Source of the DNA: Polyodon spathula
Taxonomy: Eukaryota; Chordata; Actinopteri; Acipenseriformes; Polyodontidae
Assembly (NCBI RefSeq): GCF_017654505.1
Contig: NC_054534.1
Span: 22,363,252 to 22,427,251 of the forward strand
DNA: 64,000 nucleotides
Direction: 5' to 3'
Shown: piece by piece, positions 10,196-22,113 of the stretch
Numbering within the stretch: the stretch's first letter is position 1
How the letters are laid out: the number at the start of each line of letters is the position of its first letter
Translations under genes and position numbers: made by a program
The notes under the pieces: generated by a model
Database searches by the model: none
Told to the model about the DNA's origin: nothing
What the model saw: the letters and a program-made list of their open reading frames with translations, nothing else

Positions 10196-13100
10196 CATCC
10201 AACACAATCAGAACTCTTAGAAGTTATTTATAGTAAGAAAACACAAGCAAAAACACCTTTTTCAACCAAACAAATCCCGGATAATTGAATTAGTGTCATC
10301 TATTCTTATGATCTGTGAGGTCATTTTTGTAGAAAATAAAAAACTGTTTTTTTTTTTCTGTTTGTTTTTTTTTATAGTTGGTTCTACACTAAATGTTAGT
10401 AATTAAGTGTAAACTCTCTCTCGTTTAATGCAGCCACTCTCCTGATATGGTCAAGGTTTCTAGGGGAGATCCTAATTCCTTACTAGTCAGTCTATATTGG
10501 ACAGCAAATATCTGTCATGTCTACTATGTACAGTATAAAGAACATGCAGATAAGATGGGAGTCTACAAAAGATGAAAGAAACGATATAGCTCTGTACTTT
10601 TTTGCTGACTGTTGTTTTACCTGATATATCTCAGTCTGTAATCATTAAGCCATGCTATTTCTGTCAATTTATCTGTGGAGATTTTCTAGTCTGTAATCAT
10701 TAAGCCATGCTATTTCTGTCAATTTATCTGTGGAGATTTTCAATGTCCTTGACTTGCCTAAGCTTTGCTACATAGAGGAATTGGTAGTGGCTTCCGAGAT
10801 TACAGGTTTGTTGGGTTCATCTTTGTTCCAGGAATCCTTGTGAAGAAATTACCTTTGCACATAAGCCCTGGGTATCCCCTTACAGGTAAAAAGGGAACCC
10901 CAAGGATTCTTGAAAGCATGGCCAACAAATCCAGATCATTAACTCTGTTGTCTCTCACCTTAGTTTACCCGTTAATACTGTACATACCGGGTAAGCACAG
11001 TAATGCACTTGCCATTTGTTTTCCAATCCAATTGAAGGAACATTAGACTAAGTATATTGAACAAGCAAACCTTACACAACTTCCAACACTCGCACCAGGG
11101 TTGGGCTGTAAGAAAACACAAAGTGGAGAATTCTTATTCCCTGACATGGAGTCTAGGGGAACCCTGCATGCTAAATAAAGGGTGTTTCAATTGAGTGTTA
11201 ACTGACACAACACAGACAGCCTGTAAGAATAAAATAAGACTATAGAAGTTCACATACAGAATTATAATAGTAATAATTATTGGAAAGCGCAGCCTTGGCT
11301 ATTTTTCATCCTGAGCTGACCTTTCATTCCAAGGCTATAATTTGAGAGCAGTATTCATTCAGTAAGATCTAAATCCACATTTCAGGTTTAAGTCATGAAA
11401 GTGACCCACAGTACCAACTAAATCTGCCTTCTAGTGACCAAAGTTGAAATACAAGGTTGGAGAGGGGCATTGCAGTGTAAAATATAATTCTTAGATTTAG
11501 ATAAAATTCTTAGATTTAGATTTGGAATCAATAACCTGAGATCTAGAATTCCAGCACCACATTGCATTGGACCTAAGTATGTAACTTACATCAGATACTG
11601 TAAACCCCATAAACAATGCATGAATAGGATAACAAGAGCAATCTCAATCATCTAGAATAAGTCTTCACATAAACTCTTGATTCAGCGTAGTATAAAATGA
11701 TGTAACATTCAAGTCTAAATAAGGTTTTGTTGGAAAGTAAATGTTTTCTGAAAAAAAATAAAAAATACCTTTCAGCAGCCACAGGAAGCAATGCCTTATA
11801 GTTGACGTGAACATTACAAAGAACATTAGTGACACCCAGTGGCCAGAGGATGTTGTCACTTGAGAGTCTATTTTTTTCACAGTACAGACCCTTAAAGCGG
11901 TTTAGATGTACTGCACACTACTAGATTTGGCTACTTTGAACCTCATTGTTTTTACTGTTCATTTTTATTGAACAGTAAGGTTTTCAGATCTCTGAAAAAG
12001 CATCTTTCCGTATTCAATACAACAAAGAGACTTGTTGAAACTATTATATTGATGGTTCTATGCAAAGGCAGCTTCTACTGGCTCTCTGTTGTTATACAGT
12101 AGATTGTTTCAGACGGTTACAAAATAAATAAAACATGGCCACTTTATTGGTAACTAGTTGGAATTAAAATAAGCATATCAGTGGGGTACTAAAATTAACT
12201 AAACCATGATAAATTGGCAATTTACAAAAGCTGTTAGTCAGTTGGCTATAAACACTGTTGAAGCAATAAAGGTGGGTTACAATGGCTGCCAACTTATCAT
12301 ACCAGCTTTATCATAGACTGGAACTGCAGTTGCAGCTCACGGAGCACCATGCTCGCTGAATCAACTGGTGGGTGATAAGGGAAGACAAAGTTAATCAGCC
12401 AGTCTTTGGGTATTTGTAGCTGCAATTTTTAAACCAAGTTGAAACGGTTCTTATAGGAGTAATTCGGGCATCCATTTACCAGTGATAGCACTGATACAAT
12501 ACTCAATCTGGTGATTCATCTAATTCTCTTTCAACCATTGTCTGCGTATTTGTAACTCAGCTAACAAGTTCAGTGCTTCAGTCCACTGTGCCCCACTGTT
12601 CCTGTTATATATCTTGCATGATGCAGATATATTTATGACCTTCATGGAACTCTTCTACTTGTACACCTTTGAATCAAGACAGCCTTTATTCTTCTTTCTG
12701 GTCCTAGCATACATTGTAATGCTGGCTTAAAACTGTAATGTGTCATTTATAATAGTAATTTTACCTGTCGCTGTTTATTTAGTTAATTTATGTCCACTTT
12801 GACAGCCTTTTCCAGTTGTTCCCAATTATCCTTTAATATAAAAGACCCCTCAATGGTAGTAATGAGCCTTTGGTAAGGGATCTGGGGAAATGTATCTTCT
12901 TCAAAAGGCAGTTATATAGTAACACAAAGCTAAGGAGATACCAAGGGGCCACATATTAAATCACCTAGTTCTTCACTTTGTTTATCACTTTAAACAATTA
13001 CTGTAAGTTTTTCTGTTTGTTTTGTTTTTTTTGGTTCATCACTTGTAGAGATATTATTGTTCACTGCATTACGGTATCTCATGTCACAAATTCATAAAGC

Positions 13101-13640
13101 AAGTACGAGACCACAGAGGTGCTGAACACAGACCTGCTGCTTTTAAAGGAAAGTAATCTGCTGTATATCTTGACAAATATGTTTGACCAAACAATGACAA
13201 AATGTTAAATAGGTCGGTAATGATTATAAATACAAATTATATACTTGAATAAAAGTATTAAGAAACAAAACACTGTAACTGTTTACACTGAATCACTGTG
13301 GCACGGATTTGGACTTTTAAAAGTTCTCCAGTCAGGAAACAAACATCTTGTGCTGCATGAATCCTGCTCCATTTTAACATTTTGTCATTTGATTGAAAAC
13401 ATGAATTATATGTCGATGTTTGCTTCATTTAGCTTGTATAATATGAGAGTTTTTTTTTTCTCTCTATACTCATTGAACTATTTTTTTCTCTTATGTACTT
13501 TTTTTTTGTAGCAATGTTTTGAAGTTTTACAGGTTTGTGAAACTTTATGAAATTTGAATTTTCTTTCTGAGAAAATATATTTTGTACATGATTCACGTGA
13601 TCTTAAGTTTTCAATAAAAAAAGTTAAAACTTCTGATTTA
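10196..13640 (+). other. Probable ADAMTS19 3' UTR and downstream intergenic DNA
   Basis: No coding sequence. A first AATAAA lies at 10335-10340, about 140 bp after the stop. A second at 13613-13618 is followed by a T/GT-rich stretch and would give a long 3' UTR. Which one is used cannot be told from sequence. A 55-bp tandem duplication lies inside (10633-10742). Confidence 0.35.
10633..10742. repeat. 55-bp tandem duplication
   Basis: The unit beginning AGTCTGTAATCATTAAGCCA occurs at 10633-10687 and again at 10688-10742 with essentially no differences, implying a recent duplication or an assembly duplication. Confidence 0.9.
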
Positions 13641-13919
13641 TTGTTTTCCTCTTTTTGTTTTACATTGAGCTATGTTATTACAATTTAAAGATGAAAATCA
13701 TATTTTATCATCATATCAGAAGAACATTCTTGATACTACAGTTTTTTTTTTCTTTCTGGAAGACAAAGATGAAGGGCACACTATCTTAATTCAACTTCAT
13801 TATTCAACTATATAAAGGATACAACATGATTTTTAAAAAGAAAGCACAACATTCCAGAGAATACAATTTTATTTTGCATGGATGTAAAATCCTTGTACCC
13901 AAGTTTCCCTTGTAAAGAA

Positions 13920-14740
13920 ACTTTAGAAGCTTGTCAAAAAGCACTAGATAATAGTCTAGATAAATCGATACCAACAGCAGAGGTGCATCAACATAGTTTT
14001 AGAAAACAGTTATTTTACATTTGTTAAGAATTACAAACAAAATAATGGTACAGCAATAGGATCTAAATTAGGAATGCATTTTGTCAGTACATACATGGGG
14101 AAATGGGAAGAACAATTACTTAGAAAATTGGAAAGAACCTTTAGAATACATTTGGTTTGTAGATGATATTTTCGAGGGTTTGGACACATGGAGAATAATC
14201 TCTTTTCCAGTTTCATAAAGTGGCTAATGAAATACACAGTAATATTAAGGTGGACCTTCAATGGACAAGAAAATAAATAGAATTTTTAGATACCATAGTA
14301 AAACTTTAAGGTTCAATTGAGTCTGACCTCTTCTGTAAACCTACTGACATGCACCAGTATTTACACATGTCCTCTGCACATCCAATACACACTAAAAGGA
14401 CAATCCCAAAGGTCTAGGAATAAGAATATGCTCAAAAGAAACTCACTGTAAAAGAAAGAAATGTATTAAAAACAAATCTTTAAAAAAGAGCATACAAAGA
14501 AAGAATTAGAGACAGAATTAAGAAAAGTGGATAAACTAAAAAGAGATGATCTACTAGATTATAAAAATAGAGATAAAAGGGTCAAAAGAGCCCCATTAGT
14601 AATGACTTACTCTAAACGTTTGCCCAATATTTCTAAGACAGTTTGGAAACACTTGCAGATTCTGCATAATTCAGAACATTTTTTAAAAGTATTTCTTAAA
14701 GCCCCAGCCCATTCAAAAGAGAAGCTAATTTAGGTGATAT
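13920..14740 (+). pseudogene. Penelope-like element reverse transcriptase, fossil
   Basis: Pieces of a reverse transcriptase read in order on the + strand but in shifting frames: NNGTAIGSKLGMHF, then an MGKWEEQ block, the catalytic WFVDDIF (14153-14173), QFHKVANEIHSNIKVDLQW, IEFLDT, DLFCKPTDMHQYLHMSS and, downstream, KRAPLVMTYSKRLPNISK. The order and the KPTD-HQYLH block are typical of Penelope-like retroelements, whose RT resembles telomerase. Several frameshifts and stops (for example TAA in RKINR at about 14277) show it is dead. The GIY-YIG endonuclease expected after the RT was not recognised. Confidence 0.8.
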
Positions 14741-14879
14741 TTTAGTTCACAGTAAAAGAAGGCTGGACTAGGGCAGCGAAATGTGGCTCACCATCTTGGG
14801 TGCTCACAACCGGCAATTTCAAATCTGGCGAGACAAGATCTACAGATCATTTTGCAGCATCTTCATGATGTCAAGTGTT

Positions 14880-15407
14880 AATCAGCATAATAAAAAGTCA
14901 CCTCATCTGCTCTAAAACAGAGTGTCATTTTTTTATCACATCTAGTGAATTGTATCCAAATATAAATGATATGTTTCTTTTGATGCTCAAATATAAGTGA
15001 GAAATTGTTTTTGATGCTCAGTATATATAGCATTTTAAAAAATTCACGTTGTGCACGCTGATGAGCTGGGGAGACCATATCAAGGCTGATCCTCAGAGCC
15101 AGCATTGCATGATAATATAAATATAAGTTTATATAATAAATGTCAATTAGAATTAATACAGATTTAAAGACAGATGCAAAAATTATGTCAATATATAGAA
15201 CACCATTACATCATGCAAGAATAAATCATGGATTTGAGTATAAACAATAGTCGTTGATAGATGAAATGGTAGCTTTAGTAGTCCAGAGATAGATAGAGAA
15301 GGAGATGTGATACTTTATTGGACTAACTAAATTATTCACAAGCTATGTACAACATATCGAAAAGATATGTACAATATATCGAAACATTGGGCAGCTGGCT
15401 CCTTGAG

Positions 15408-15469
<62 letters not shown>

Positions 15470-15480
15470 AACAGCTGAAG
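14880..15480. repeat. Unclassified repeat, possibly the end of the Penelope-like element
   Basis: Contains the phrases ACTTTATTGGACTAACTA and GGGCTTTTGCCAGAAACGTC, interrupted by an (AT)n tract. Similar phrases are familiar from retroelement ends in other vertebrates. Assignment to the Penelope-like fossil upstream is only a guess from proximity. Confidence 0.25.
15411..15467. repeat. (AT)n microsatellite
   Basis: Uninterrupted AT dinucleotide run of about 57 bp. Confidence 0.97.
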
Positions 15481-15592
15481 GGCTTTTGCCAGAAACGTCC
15501 TGAAAATAAAATATTTTTTAATCTTTTAAACTTTTTGTGTACATTTTTTAAAAACCTTTTCTTTCATATGCCTTCAATTTTGTACACTGCAG

Positions 15593-15593
<1 letters not shown>

Positions 15594-15642
<49 letters not shown>
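15594..15642. repeat. (AT)n microsatellite
   Basis: Uninterrupted AT run of about 49 bp. Apparent YIYIYI-type reading frames across it are artefacts. Confidence 0.97.
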
Positions 15643-15645
<3 letters not shown>

Positions 15646-16303
15646 AAACACCACTGCACCTCACCATGGTTCGTTGCCCCTTTCTAAGCAGGACCCAGAT
15701 CTCAGAAATGGAAGTTTTAATGCGTTTGGGCACTATTTGTAATAAACACAAAATAAACACCTGGCTCCTACGAGCACTGATGGATGATGGATGCATGTAC
15801 TCATGGTTTTCTCCATACCCTAATCCTCCCATCAGTGTGAAACGCCAGGAACCGTTATTCATCATACCAAGAAATGTTTATCCAATCCTCCAGTGTCCAG
15901 TGTTTTCGTTCCTTAGCCCACTGCAACCGCAGTTTTTTGTGTTTTGCTGAAAGAAGTGGAAATCTGTTAGGTTGTCGGCTGCCTTACTCCATTCTTGTGA
16001 AGGTATGACGAGTTCTGCATTCTTTTCGGCACCAATGTTGTACTGGACTGTCAGTTGACTAACTGCAGCCAGTCTGTTGCTCTGCACAATTTGTGTCAGC
16101 CTCCTTTGGCCTCTTTCATTAATGAGCAGTTTTCAACCACTGGCCTGCCGTTGGCTGGATGTCCTTTGGATGGTGGACCATCCTTGATACACACGGGAAA
16201 CTGTTGGGCGTGAAAAACCCAGCAGCGTTGGTTGGTTGCAGTTCTTGACACACTCAAACCGGCACGCCTGGTACATACTACAATACCCCTTTCAAAGGCA
16301 CTT
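15643..16303 (-). pseudogene. Tc1/mariner-like transposase relic, split by a LINE
   Basis: On the minus strand the N-terminal helix-turn-helix reads GFSRPTVSRVYQGWST, then RLTQIVQSNRLAAVSQLT, VQYNIGAEKN, then a WTLEDWI block and RIRVW. This order is that of Tc1-like transposases (DNA-binding domain, then start of the DDE domain). Frames change several times and stops interrupt it. The catalytic core and C-terminus are absent beyond the (AT)n at 15642. The element's non-coding outer part resumes at 19259 on the far side of the LINE insertion. Confidence 0.85.
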
Positions 16304-16361
16304 AAAAGATCCTCGAGCAGGTTCAGAAGCATTTAAACTAGAAAGGAAGGGGGGAGAAATC

Positions 16362-17459
16362 AACAAAAAAACAGAAGGGAGACCGCATCAAAACAAGAAC
16401 AACAACTCAGGTAAGACAACCATTAAATATATTTTTCTAAATGCTAGAAGTATAAGAAACAAAATTCTAGAACTTGAAGCTACTGTACTAACAGGTAACT
16501 ATGATGTGATAGGTGTTACAGAAACGTGGTTGTCTGAGAGTGATGGGGACGAATATAATATTTGTGGGTATACACTGTATAGGAAAGACAGGCAGGACAG
16601 AAGAGGAGGAGGAGGAGGGCTAGCGCTATACATAAGAAACAGTCTTGAAGCCCAGGTGTCCAACCTGGACAAAGAAAATAAAACCGAATCAATATGGGTC
16701 AGAATAACGGACAAAAATTCAAAGGGCATAATAATAGGAGCATGCTGTAGAACGCTAGATTCAGACGGTGAGCACAATAATCTGTTATACAATGACATTA
16801 GAAATGCGTGTAGCAAAGGAGAAGCCATACTAATGGGGGATTTCAACTTCCCCCAAATAAAATGGGAAAACCCGGTGGGTAGCACGAAGGATGAAATAGA
16901 AATGGTGGAAATGACAAATGACTGCTTCCTAACACAATTTGTCAAGGCACTGACTAGAGGGGAGGCATGCCTTGATTTAGCCTTTTCAAATAACGAAGAT
17001 AGAATAACTAAAACAGAGGTCAGAGAACCACTGGCAAACTCAGACCACAACATGGTCTCATTTGAAGTGTTTTTTAAAACCCCAAAAGTAAGGAGTAAAG
17101 CTAAGGTTTACAATTTTAGAAAAGCAAACTATGAAGGTATGAAACAGAGACTAACAGAAGTAGATTGGAGTAAAATAGAGAAAACACCCACAGAAGAAGG
17201 ATGGTTGTTCTTCAAAAATGTAGTACTAGAGGCGCAAAACAATTACATCCCTAAAGCAGACAAATCTAAATGTAAAACTAAATTGCGAAAATGGTTTAAT
17301 AGATCAATTAAAAAAAATATTCAGCGAAAAAAGGCACTTTACAGAGCATTAAAAAAGGACCAAAAAGAAAGTACGCAGAAAGAGTACACAGAACTGCAAA
17401 CGCAAGTCAAAAAGGAAGTTAGAAAGGCCAAGAGAGAAATAGGAAATGAACATTGCTAA
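16362..17459 (+). pseudogene. LINE copy 1 ORF2, endonuclease part
   Basis: Open frame carrying the apurinic endonuclease-like domain that nicks target DNA to prime reverse transcription. The metal-binding and catalytic motifs are visible (N in NARSI, E in TETW, GDFN, SDHN). The open frame extends upstream into the host Tc1-like relic (16236-16303), so those first ~22 residues are not LINE protein. It ends in KREIGNEHC and a stop, where a one-base frame change moves the ORF to the frame starting at 17446. Confidence 0.88.
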
Positions 17460-19191
17460 GGGAGCTAAAACCAATTCCAAAATGTTTTTCCAATATTACA
17501 ACAGCAAGCGAACATTCAAAGAGGAGATTAAATGTTTAAGAGATACAAATGGCAAAATCGTAGATGAAGAAAAAAAAATAGCAAATATATTAAATGATTA
17601 CTTTTCACAAGTTTTTACAAAGGAAGATACTGACAACATGCCCCACATGTCATCCAGTTCCTATCCAGTTTTAAATAACTTTAGCATAACTGAGGCAGAA
17701 GTGTTAAAGGGACTAGGAGCTCTTAAAATAAACAAATCCCCTGGGCCGGATGAGATCCTCCCAGTAGTACTCAAAGAAATGAAAGAAGTAATTTACTAAC
17801 TGCTAACCAAGATCATGCAGCAGTCTCTTGACATAGGGATGGTACCGACAGACTGGAAAATTGCAAACGTAATACCGATCCACAAAAAGGGAAACAAAAC
17901 TGAACCAGGTAACTACAGACCAGTAAGCCTGACTTCTATTATATGCAAACTTATGGAAACTATAATAAGATCCAAAATGGAAAATTACCTATATGGTAAC
18001 AGGGTCCTGGGAGACAGTCAACATGGTTTTAGGAAAGGGAGATCGTGCCTAACTAACTTGCTTGATTTTTTTGAGGATGCAACATCGATAATGGATAATT
18101 GCAAAGCATATGACATGGTTTATTTAGATTTCCAGAAAGCTTTTGACAAAGTCCCGCACAAAAGATTAATTCTCAAACTGAACGCAGTTGGGATTCAAGG
18201 AAACACATGTACATGGATTAGGGAGTGGTTAACATGTAGAAAACAGAAAGTACTGATTAGAGGAAAAACCTCAGAATGGAGTGTGGTAACCAGTGGTGTA
18301 CCACAGGGATCAGTATTAGGTCCTCTGCTATTCCTAATCTACATTAATGATTTAGATTCTGGTATAGTAAGCAAACTTGTTAAATTTGCAGACAACACAA
18401 AAGTAGGAGGAGTGGCAAACACTGTTGCAGCAGCAAAGGTCATTCAAAATGATCTAGACAAGATTCAGAACTGGGCAGACACATGGCAAATGACATTTAA
18501 TAGAGAAACGTGTAAGGTACTGCATGCAGGAAATAAAAATGTACATTATAAATATCATATGGGAGATACTGAAATTGGAGAAGGAATCTATGAAAAAGAC
18601 CTGGGAGTTTTTGTTGACTCAGAAATGTCTTCATCTAGACAATGTGGGGAAGCTATAAAAAAGGCTAACAAGATGCTCGGATACATTGTGAAAAGTGTTG
18701 AATTTAAATCAAGGGAAGTAATGTTAAAACTGTACAATGCACTAGTAAGACCTCATCTTGAATATTGTGTTCAGTTCTGGTCACCTCGCTATAAAAAAGA
18801 TATTGCTGCTCTAGAAAGAGTGCAAAGAAGAGCGACCAGAATTATTCCGGGCTTAAAAGGCATGTCATATGCAGACAGGCTAAAAGAATTGAATCTGTTC
18901 AGTCTTGAACAAAGAAGACTACGTGGCGACCTAATTCAAGCATTCAAAATTCTAAAAGGTATTGACAGTGTCGACCCAAGGGACTTTTTCAGCCTGAAAA
19001 AAGAAACAAGGACCAGGGGTCACAAATGGAGATTAGACAAAGGGGCATTCAGAACAGAAAATAGGAGACACTTTTTTACACAGAGAATTGTGAGGGTCTG
19101 GAATCAACTCCCCAGTAATGTTGTTGAAGCTGACACCCTGGGATCCTTCAAGAAGCTGCTTGATGAGATTTTGGGATCAATAAGTTACTAA
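17446..19191 (+). pseudogene. LINE copy 1 ORF2, linker and reverse transcriptase part
   Basis: Continues the LINE protein as two open pieces, 17446-17799 and 17815-19191, separated by a TAA at 17797-17799 in the same frame. The reverse transcriptase palm shows FADN at 18385-18396 where copies 2 and 3 have FADD. The codon change GAC to AAC fits CpG deamination. The second metal-binding aspartate is lost, so the enzyme should be inactive even if read through. Confidence 0.9.
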
Positions 19192-19258
19192 CAACCAAAC
19201 GAGCAAGATGGGCCAAATGGCCTTCTCTCATTTGTAAACTTTCTTATGTTCTTATGTT

Positions 19259-19373
19259 CTTTTGTCTTGCCTGTTTACCGTTTGAATAGCACACATACAC
19301 AATCCATGTTTCAATTGTGTCAAAGGCTTAAAAATCCTTCTTTAACCTGTCTCCCCTTCATTTCAATTGTACA

Positions 19374-19376
<3 letters not shown>
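19259..19376 (-). repeat. Continuation of the Tc1-like element beyond the LINE
   Basis: The text TTTTGTCTTGCCTGTTTACC to CCTTCTTTAACCTGTCTCCC resembles the region that, in salmonid and other fish copies known to me, directly follows CAAAGGCACTTAAA of the same Tc1-like repeat. Here that junction lies 3 kb upstream at 16290-16303, which places the LINE insertion between them. Confidence 0.65.

Positions 19377-19448
<72 letters not shown>
19377..19448. repeat. (AT)n microsatellite
   Basis: AT dinucleotide run of about 72 bp. Confidence 0.97.
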
Positions 19449-19451
<3 letters not shown>

Positions 19452-20112
19452 GGGTTTTGACATTTTCTATCTATTCCTCGATTATTTATCAAATCGATTA
19501 ATTGCACTTGTTTGCTAGTGATATGTAATTGTACTGAAAGACAATAATAGTAATACATAATATTATTAACATAAAGCTATTTACTGCAAATGTTTCATAA
19601 TGACAGCTAATGATTAATATACATATTTGCTCACACTAATTGGAAGTTAGCCAAAGTGAGTCATTTAAAATATGAACTTTGCGTCTGTTGGTATACGGTA
19701 TGTTTCAAACTAATAAGGGTAACTTACTGACTGTTGTTTTATTTCGGTTAGGTGAACAGAAATGTAATTTATTGAGTGTTATTTTATTTTAGTTCACTGA
19801 AGAAAAAGTTTGATATAGTTTGAAACACATTGCTTTAAAAAAATAAACTTACTTGTGATTAAGATGATACAATAAGCTTGTATTACAGTTGTGAAAGGAA
19901 AGCACCGATGAGCAAATGTTGCAAGATGCAGCCTTTTTTTTCTTCATTAGGTATACCTTCCCCTTGTCCTTTTGTCAAGGTCTTTAGAAGTACCCATTAT
20001 TTTTTCATGCACCGTTTTTTGATACTGCACTCAGGTAGACATGATTAATCGATCAGTTCTTTTATCAATCAAAGCGCCGCCCAGGCGGGGGATTAAACAA
20101 TTAAAACCCCCT
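19449..20112. mobile_element. Dispersed inverted-repeat element, copy A
   Basis: Bounded by AGGGGTTTTGAC on the left and TTAAAACCCCCT on the right, with AATCGATTAA-type motifs inside both ends. Shares blocks with 46830-47378, notably GATATGTAATTGTACTGAAA-like text and CTGCACTCAGGTAGACA followed by GATTAA. No coding sequence. A non-autonomous DNA element is likely; the superfamily is unknown. Confidence 0.6.
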
Positions 20113-20119
20113 ATATATA

Positions 20120-20187
<68 letters not shown>
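20112..20187. repeat. (AT)n microsatellite
   Basis: AT run of about 75 bp with one CT interruption near 20121. Confidence 0.97.
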
Positions 20188-20190
<3 letters not shown>

Positions 20191-21000
20191 TATATTGTGG
20201 CCTTTAATTATAAAATGAAATGTTTCTTTGAAAAATATGATAAAGCATACAGTGATGGTGACACTAAAAGTAAAGTCATTATACAGACTTCAATAACATT
20301 TCATATTTAATTTCATTAAGTGCTGTCAGCAGGATATGAAAGAAATGGAACAAACTGATTCCATAGAAAACAAGGAAAGGCACGGATGACTGCAGACCCT
20401 TTCAATGACTGATGTCAGGAACCTCACAGTAATTACTGTGATGGATTGAAGCTGCTCAAACAGACATCTAGCACATGGCCTAAGAAAATGAATTGAACAG
20501 GAAGTGAAATCCTTGATAGACTGACAAGCTTTCCCTTTTACAAGTTTACTGTGGTAATTTTAATCTCACATGCTCTTCTTTGCTGCTCAAGCATAGGTAA
20601 GCATATTTTTTTTTATGCTTGACCATACTTTACTCGTATTTAACAGCTTGTGTTTTACTTTGCTTCCGCTATAGTTTACTACACTTGTTATGCTTCCATA
20701 TACACAAACTTACTCCACATACTTTTATACTGTGTTAACTCAGCTCATACAGGATAAACAATATTGCATGTCCGCTGTACCCCAATCTTACTGTATACTA
20801 CCTGAATAGGTTACTGTTTTGTTAGTAAAGTAAAGACAGAAAGTGGTTTAACTTACAATGAAACTAATAGATGTGTCATGCTCTGTAAATACAGTAGACA
20901 TAGTTACAGTGAAAGAGTAGCGTAGCTCACACGATGTCCAATCGTACCAATACGTCTCAAGGTGTTTGACAAAACAGATATAAATATATTTTAAATATAT
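20188..21000. other. Intergenic DNA upstream of MINAR2
   Basis: AT-rich, no gene recognised. 20590-20710 has loose repetition of GCATAGGTAAGCAT/TTTACT words, common in dispersed fish repeats but not classifiable here. Confidence 0.4.
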
Positions 21001-21194
21001 GCCAGTGTACAATATCTACCCCTCGTGCTTGCATTGTGGTGTTTTATGCTGAATGGAGCCCAGTAGCCAGATCAAGTGTAACATTCCATTAATAATTGCC
21101 AGTGTACAATATCTACCCCTCGTGCTTGCATTGTGGTGTTTTATGCTGAATGGAGCCCAGTAGCCAGATCAAGTGTAACATTCCATTAATAATT
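21001..21194. repeat. 97-bp perfect tandem duplication
   Basis: The unit starting GCCAGTGTACAATATCTACC spans 21001-21097 and is repeated without a difference at 21098-21194. It lies about 160 bp 5' of the MINAR2 start codon, in the likely promoter or 5' UTR region. Confidence 0.93.
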
Positions 21195-21248
21195 GACAGA
21201 TGTGCAGCTTACCTAAGACAGCATTCACTGCTGTGTTTCATTGACAAG

Positions 21249-21350
<102 letters not shown>

Positions 21351-21356
21351 TAAACC

Positions 21357-21513
21357 ATGGATCTGTCAGTCCTGCCAAACAATAACAATCCAGAAAAATT
21401 CTTGTCACTCGATGTGAAGTGTTTACAGATCAGCTCAACTCTGATGCAAGCTGGTTTCGCGACGGGCTACTTTATCTGGACAATGATACTGTCAAAATAG
21501 AGTCTACCTTCAG
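21357..21513 (+). pseudogene. MINAR2: MINAR2 exon 1
   Basis: The start is set by ACCATGG, a good Kozak context. 157 nt leaves remainder 1, whereas exon 2 needs remainder 2, an independent sign that one base is missing. The sequence around AAGTGTTTACAG (21417-21428) is where the start frame and the downstream frame part. Confidence 0.78.
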
Positions 21514-21724
21514 GTAGGAATTAGAGTTCTCCACATGGGAAACAAGTAGCTATTGTATATCTTTTAACAGTTTGGGATTGCATGCTTTGGCTTTAGCTCC
21601 AATTGATTTACAGTGCATGTATTACTGTTATTTCATGGTTGATTTTTTTTTTTTAGTTAGTACTCATGGAATAAAAGGTGAGAGAAAATGGCTCGATCAT
21701 AGTCAGTCTTTATTTTTTATATAG

Positions 21725-21845
21725 GACCTTTCATAGTGGACCACCATCGCAAAGCGCTTTACAGATGTAGGCTGTGAACTGTGCATTACATGCAGAGTCA
21801 CTTACAATAGCACATTGATTTAACATTTAACTGCCTCCTAAATAA
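21725..21845. repeat. Possible dispersed repeat with the GCAAAGCGCTTTAC motif
   Basis: Within the MINAR2 intron, text such as TAGGACCTTTCATAGTGGAC and AAAGCGCTTTACAGA resembles a short interspersed repeat common in fish genomes. There is a single copy in this window, so the call rests on memory. Confidence 0.3.
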
Positions 21846-22113
21846 TAATAATTGCCAAAAACAAGTATTACATATCTCTGTGAGAATTAAATAATGCCCC
21901 ACCCCAAAAATAAAAAAAATGCAGAGTCATTATCATAATAATAATAATTATATTAATATAATAATTATAATAATATATATATATTTATTTTTGTATTGTT
22001 TGTCCCTGCTTAATTTGACCTCCTCAAAATAGTTATTATTTAATGTCCTGCCAGTAACATTTATAGAATTAATCTGATTGGTCTTCTCTTCTCCCATACC
22101 AAATGTTTTGCAG

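Larger units (their letters stand above)
16304..19258 (+). mobile_element. CR1-like LINE copy 1 (endonuclease + reverse transcriptase, broken)
   Basis: Nearly full ORF2 of a non-LTR retrotransposon. Copy order: APE-type endonuclease (about 16420-17075; LNARSIRNK, TETW, GDFNFPQ, SDHN), linker, reverse transcriptase (17700-18450; NYRPVSL, QHGFRKGRSCLTNL, FQKAFDKV, GVPQGSVLGPLLF, then FADN) and the CR1-type C-terminal part (LVRPHLEYCVQFWSP, RRLRGDLIQAFKIL). It ends in CTTATGTTCTTATGTT units. Lesions: a frameshift near 17435-17446, TAA at 17797-17799 where copy 3 has a lysine codon, and a changed catalytic site FADN. It sits inside the Tc1-like relic. Confidence 0.92.

Noticed and set aside
16499..17053. 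184-codon open frame on the minus strand
   Set aside because: Antisense shadow of the LINE endonuclease frame.
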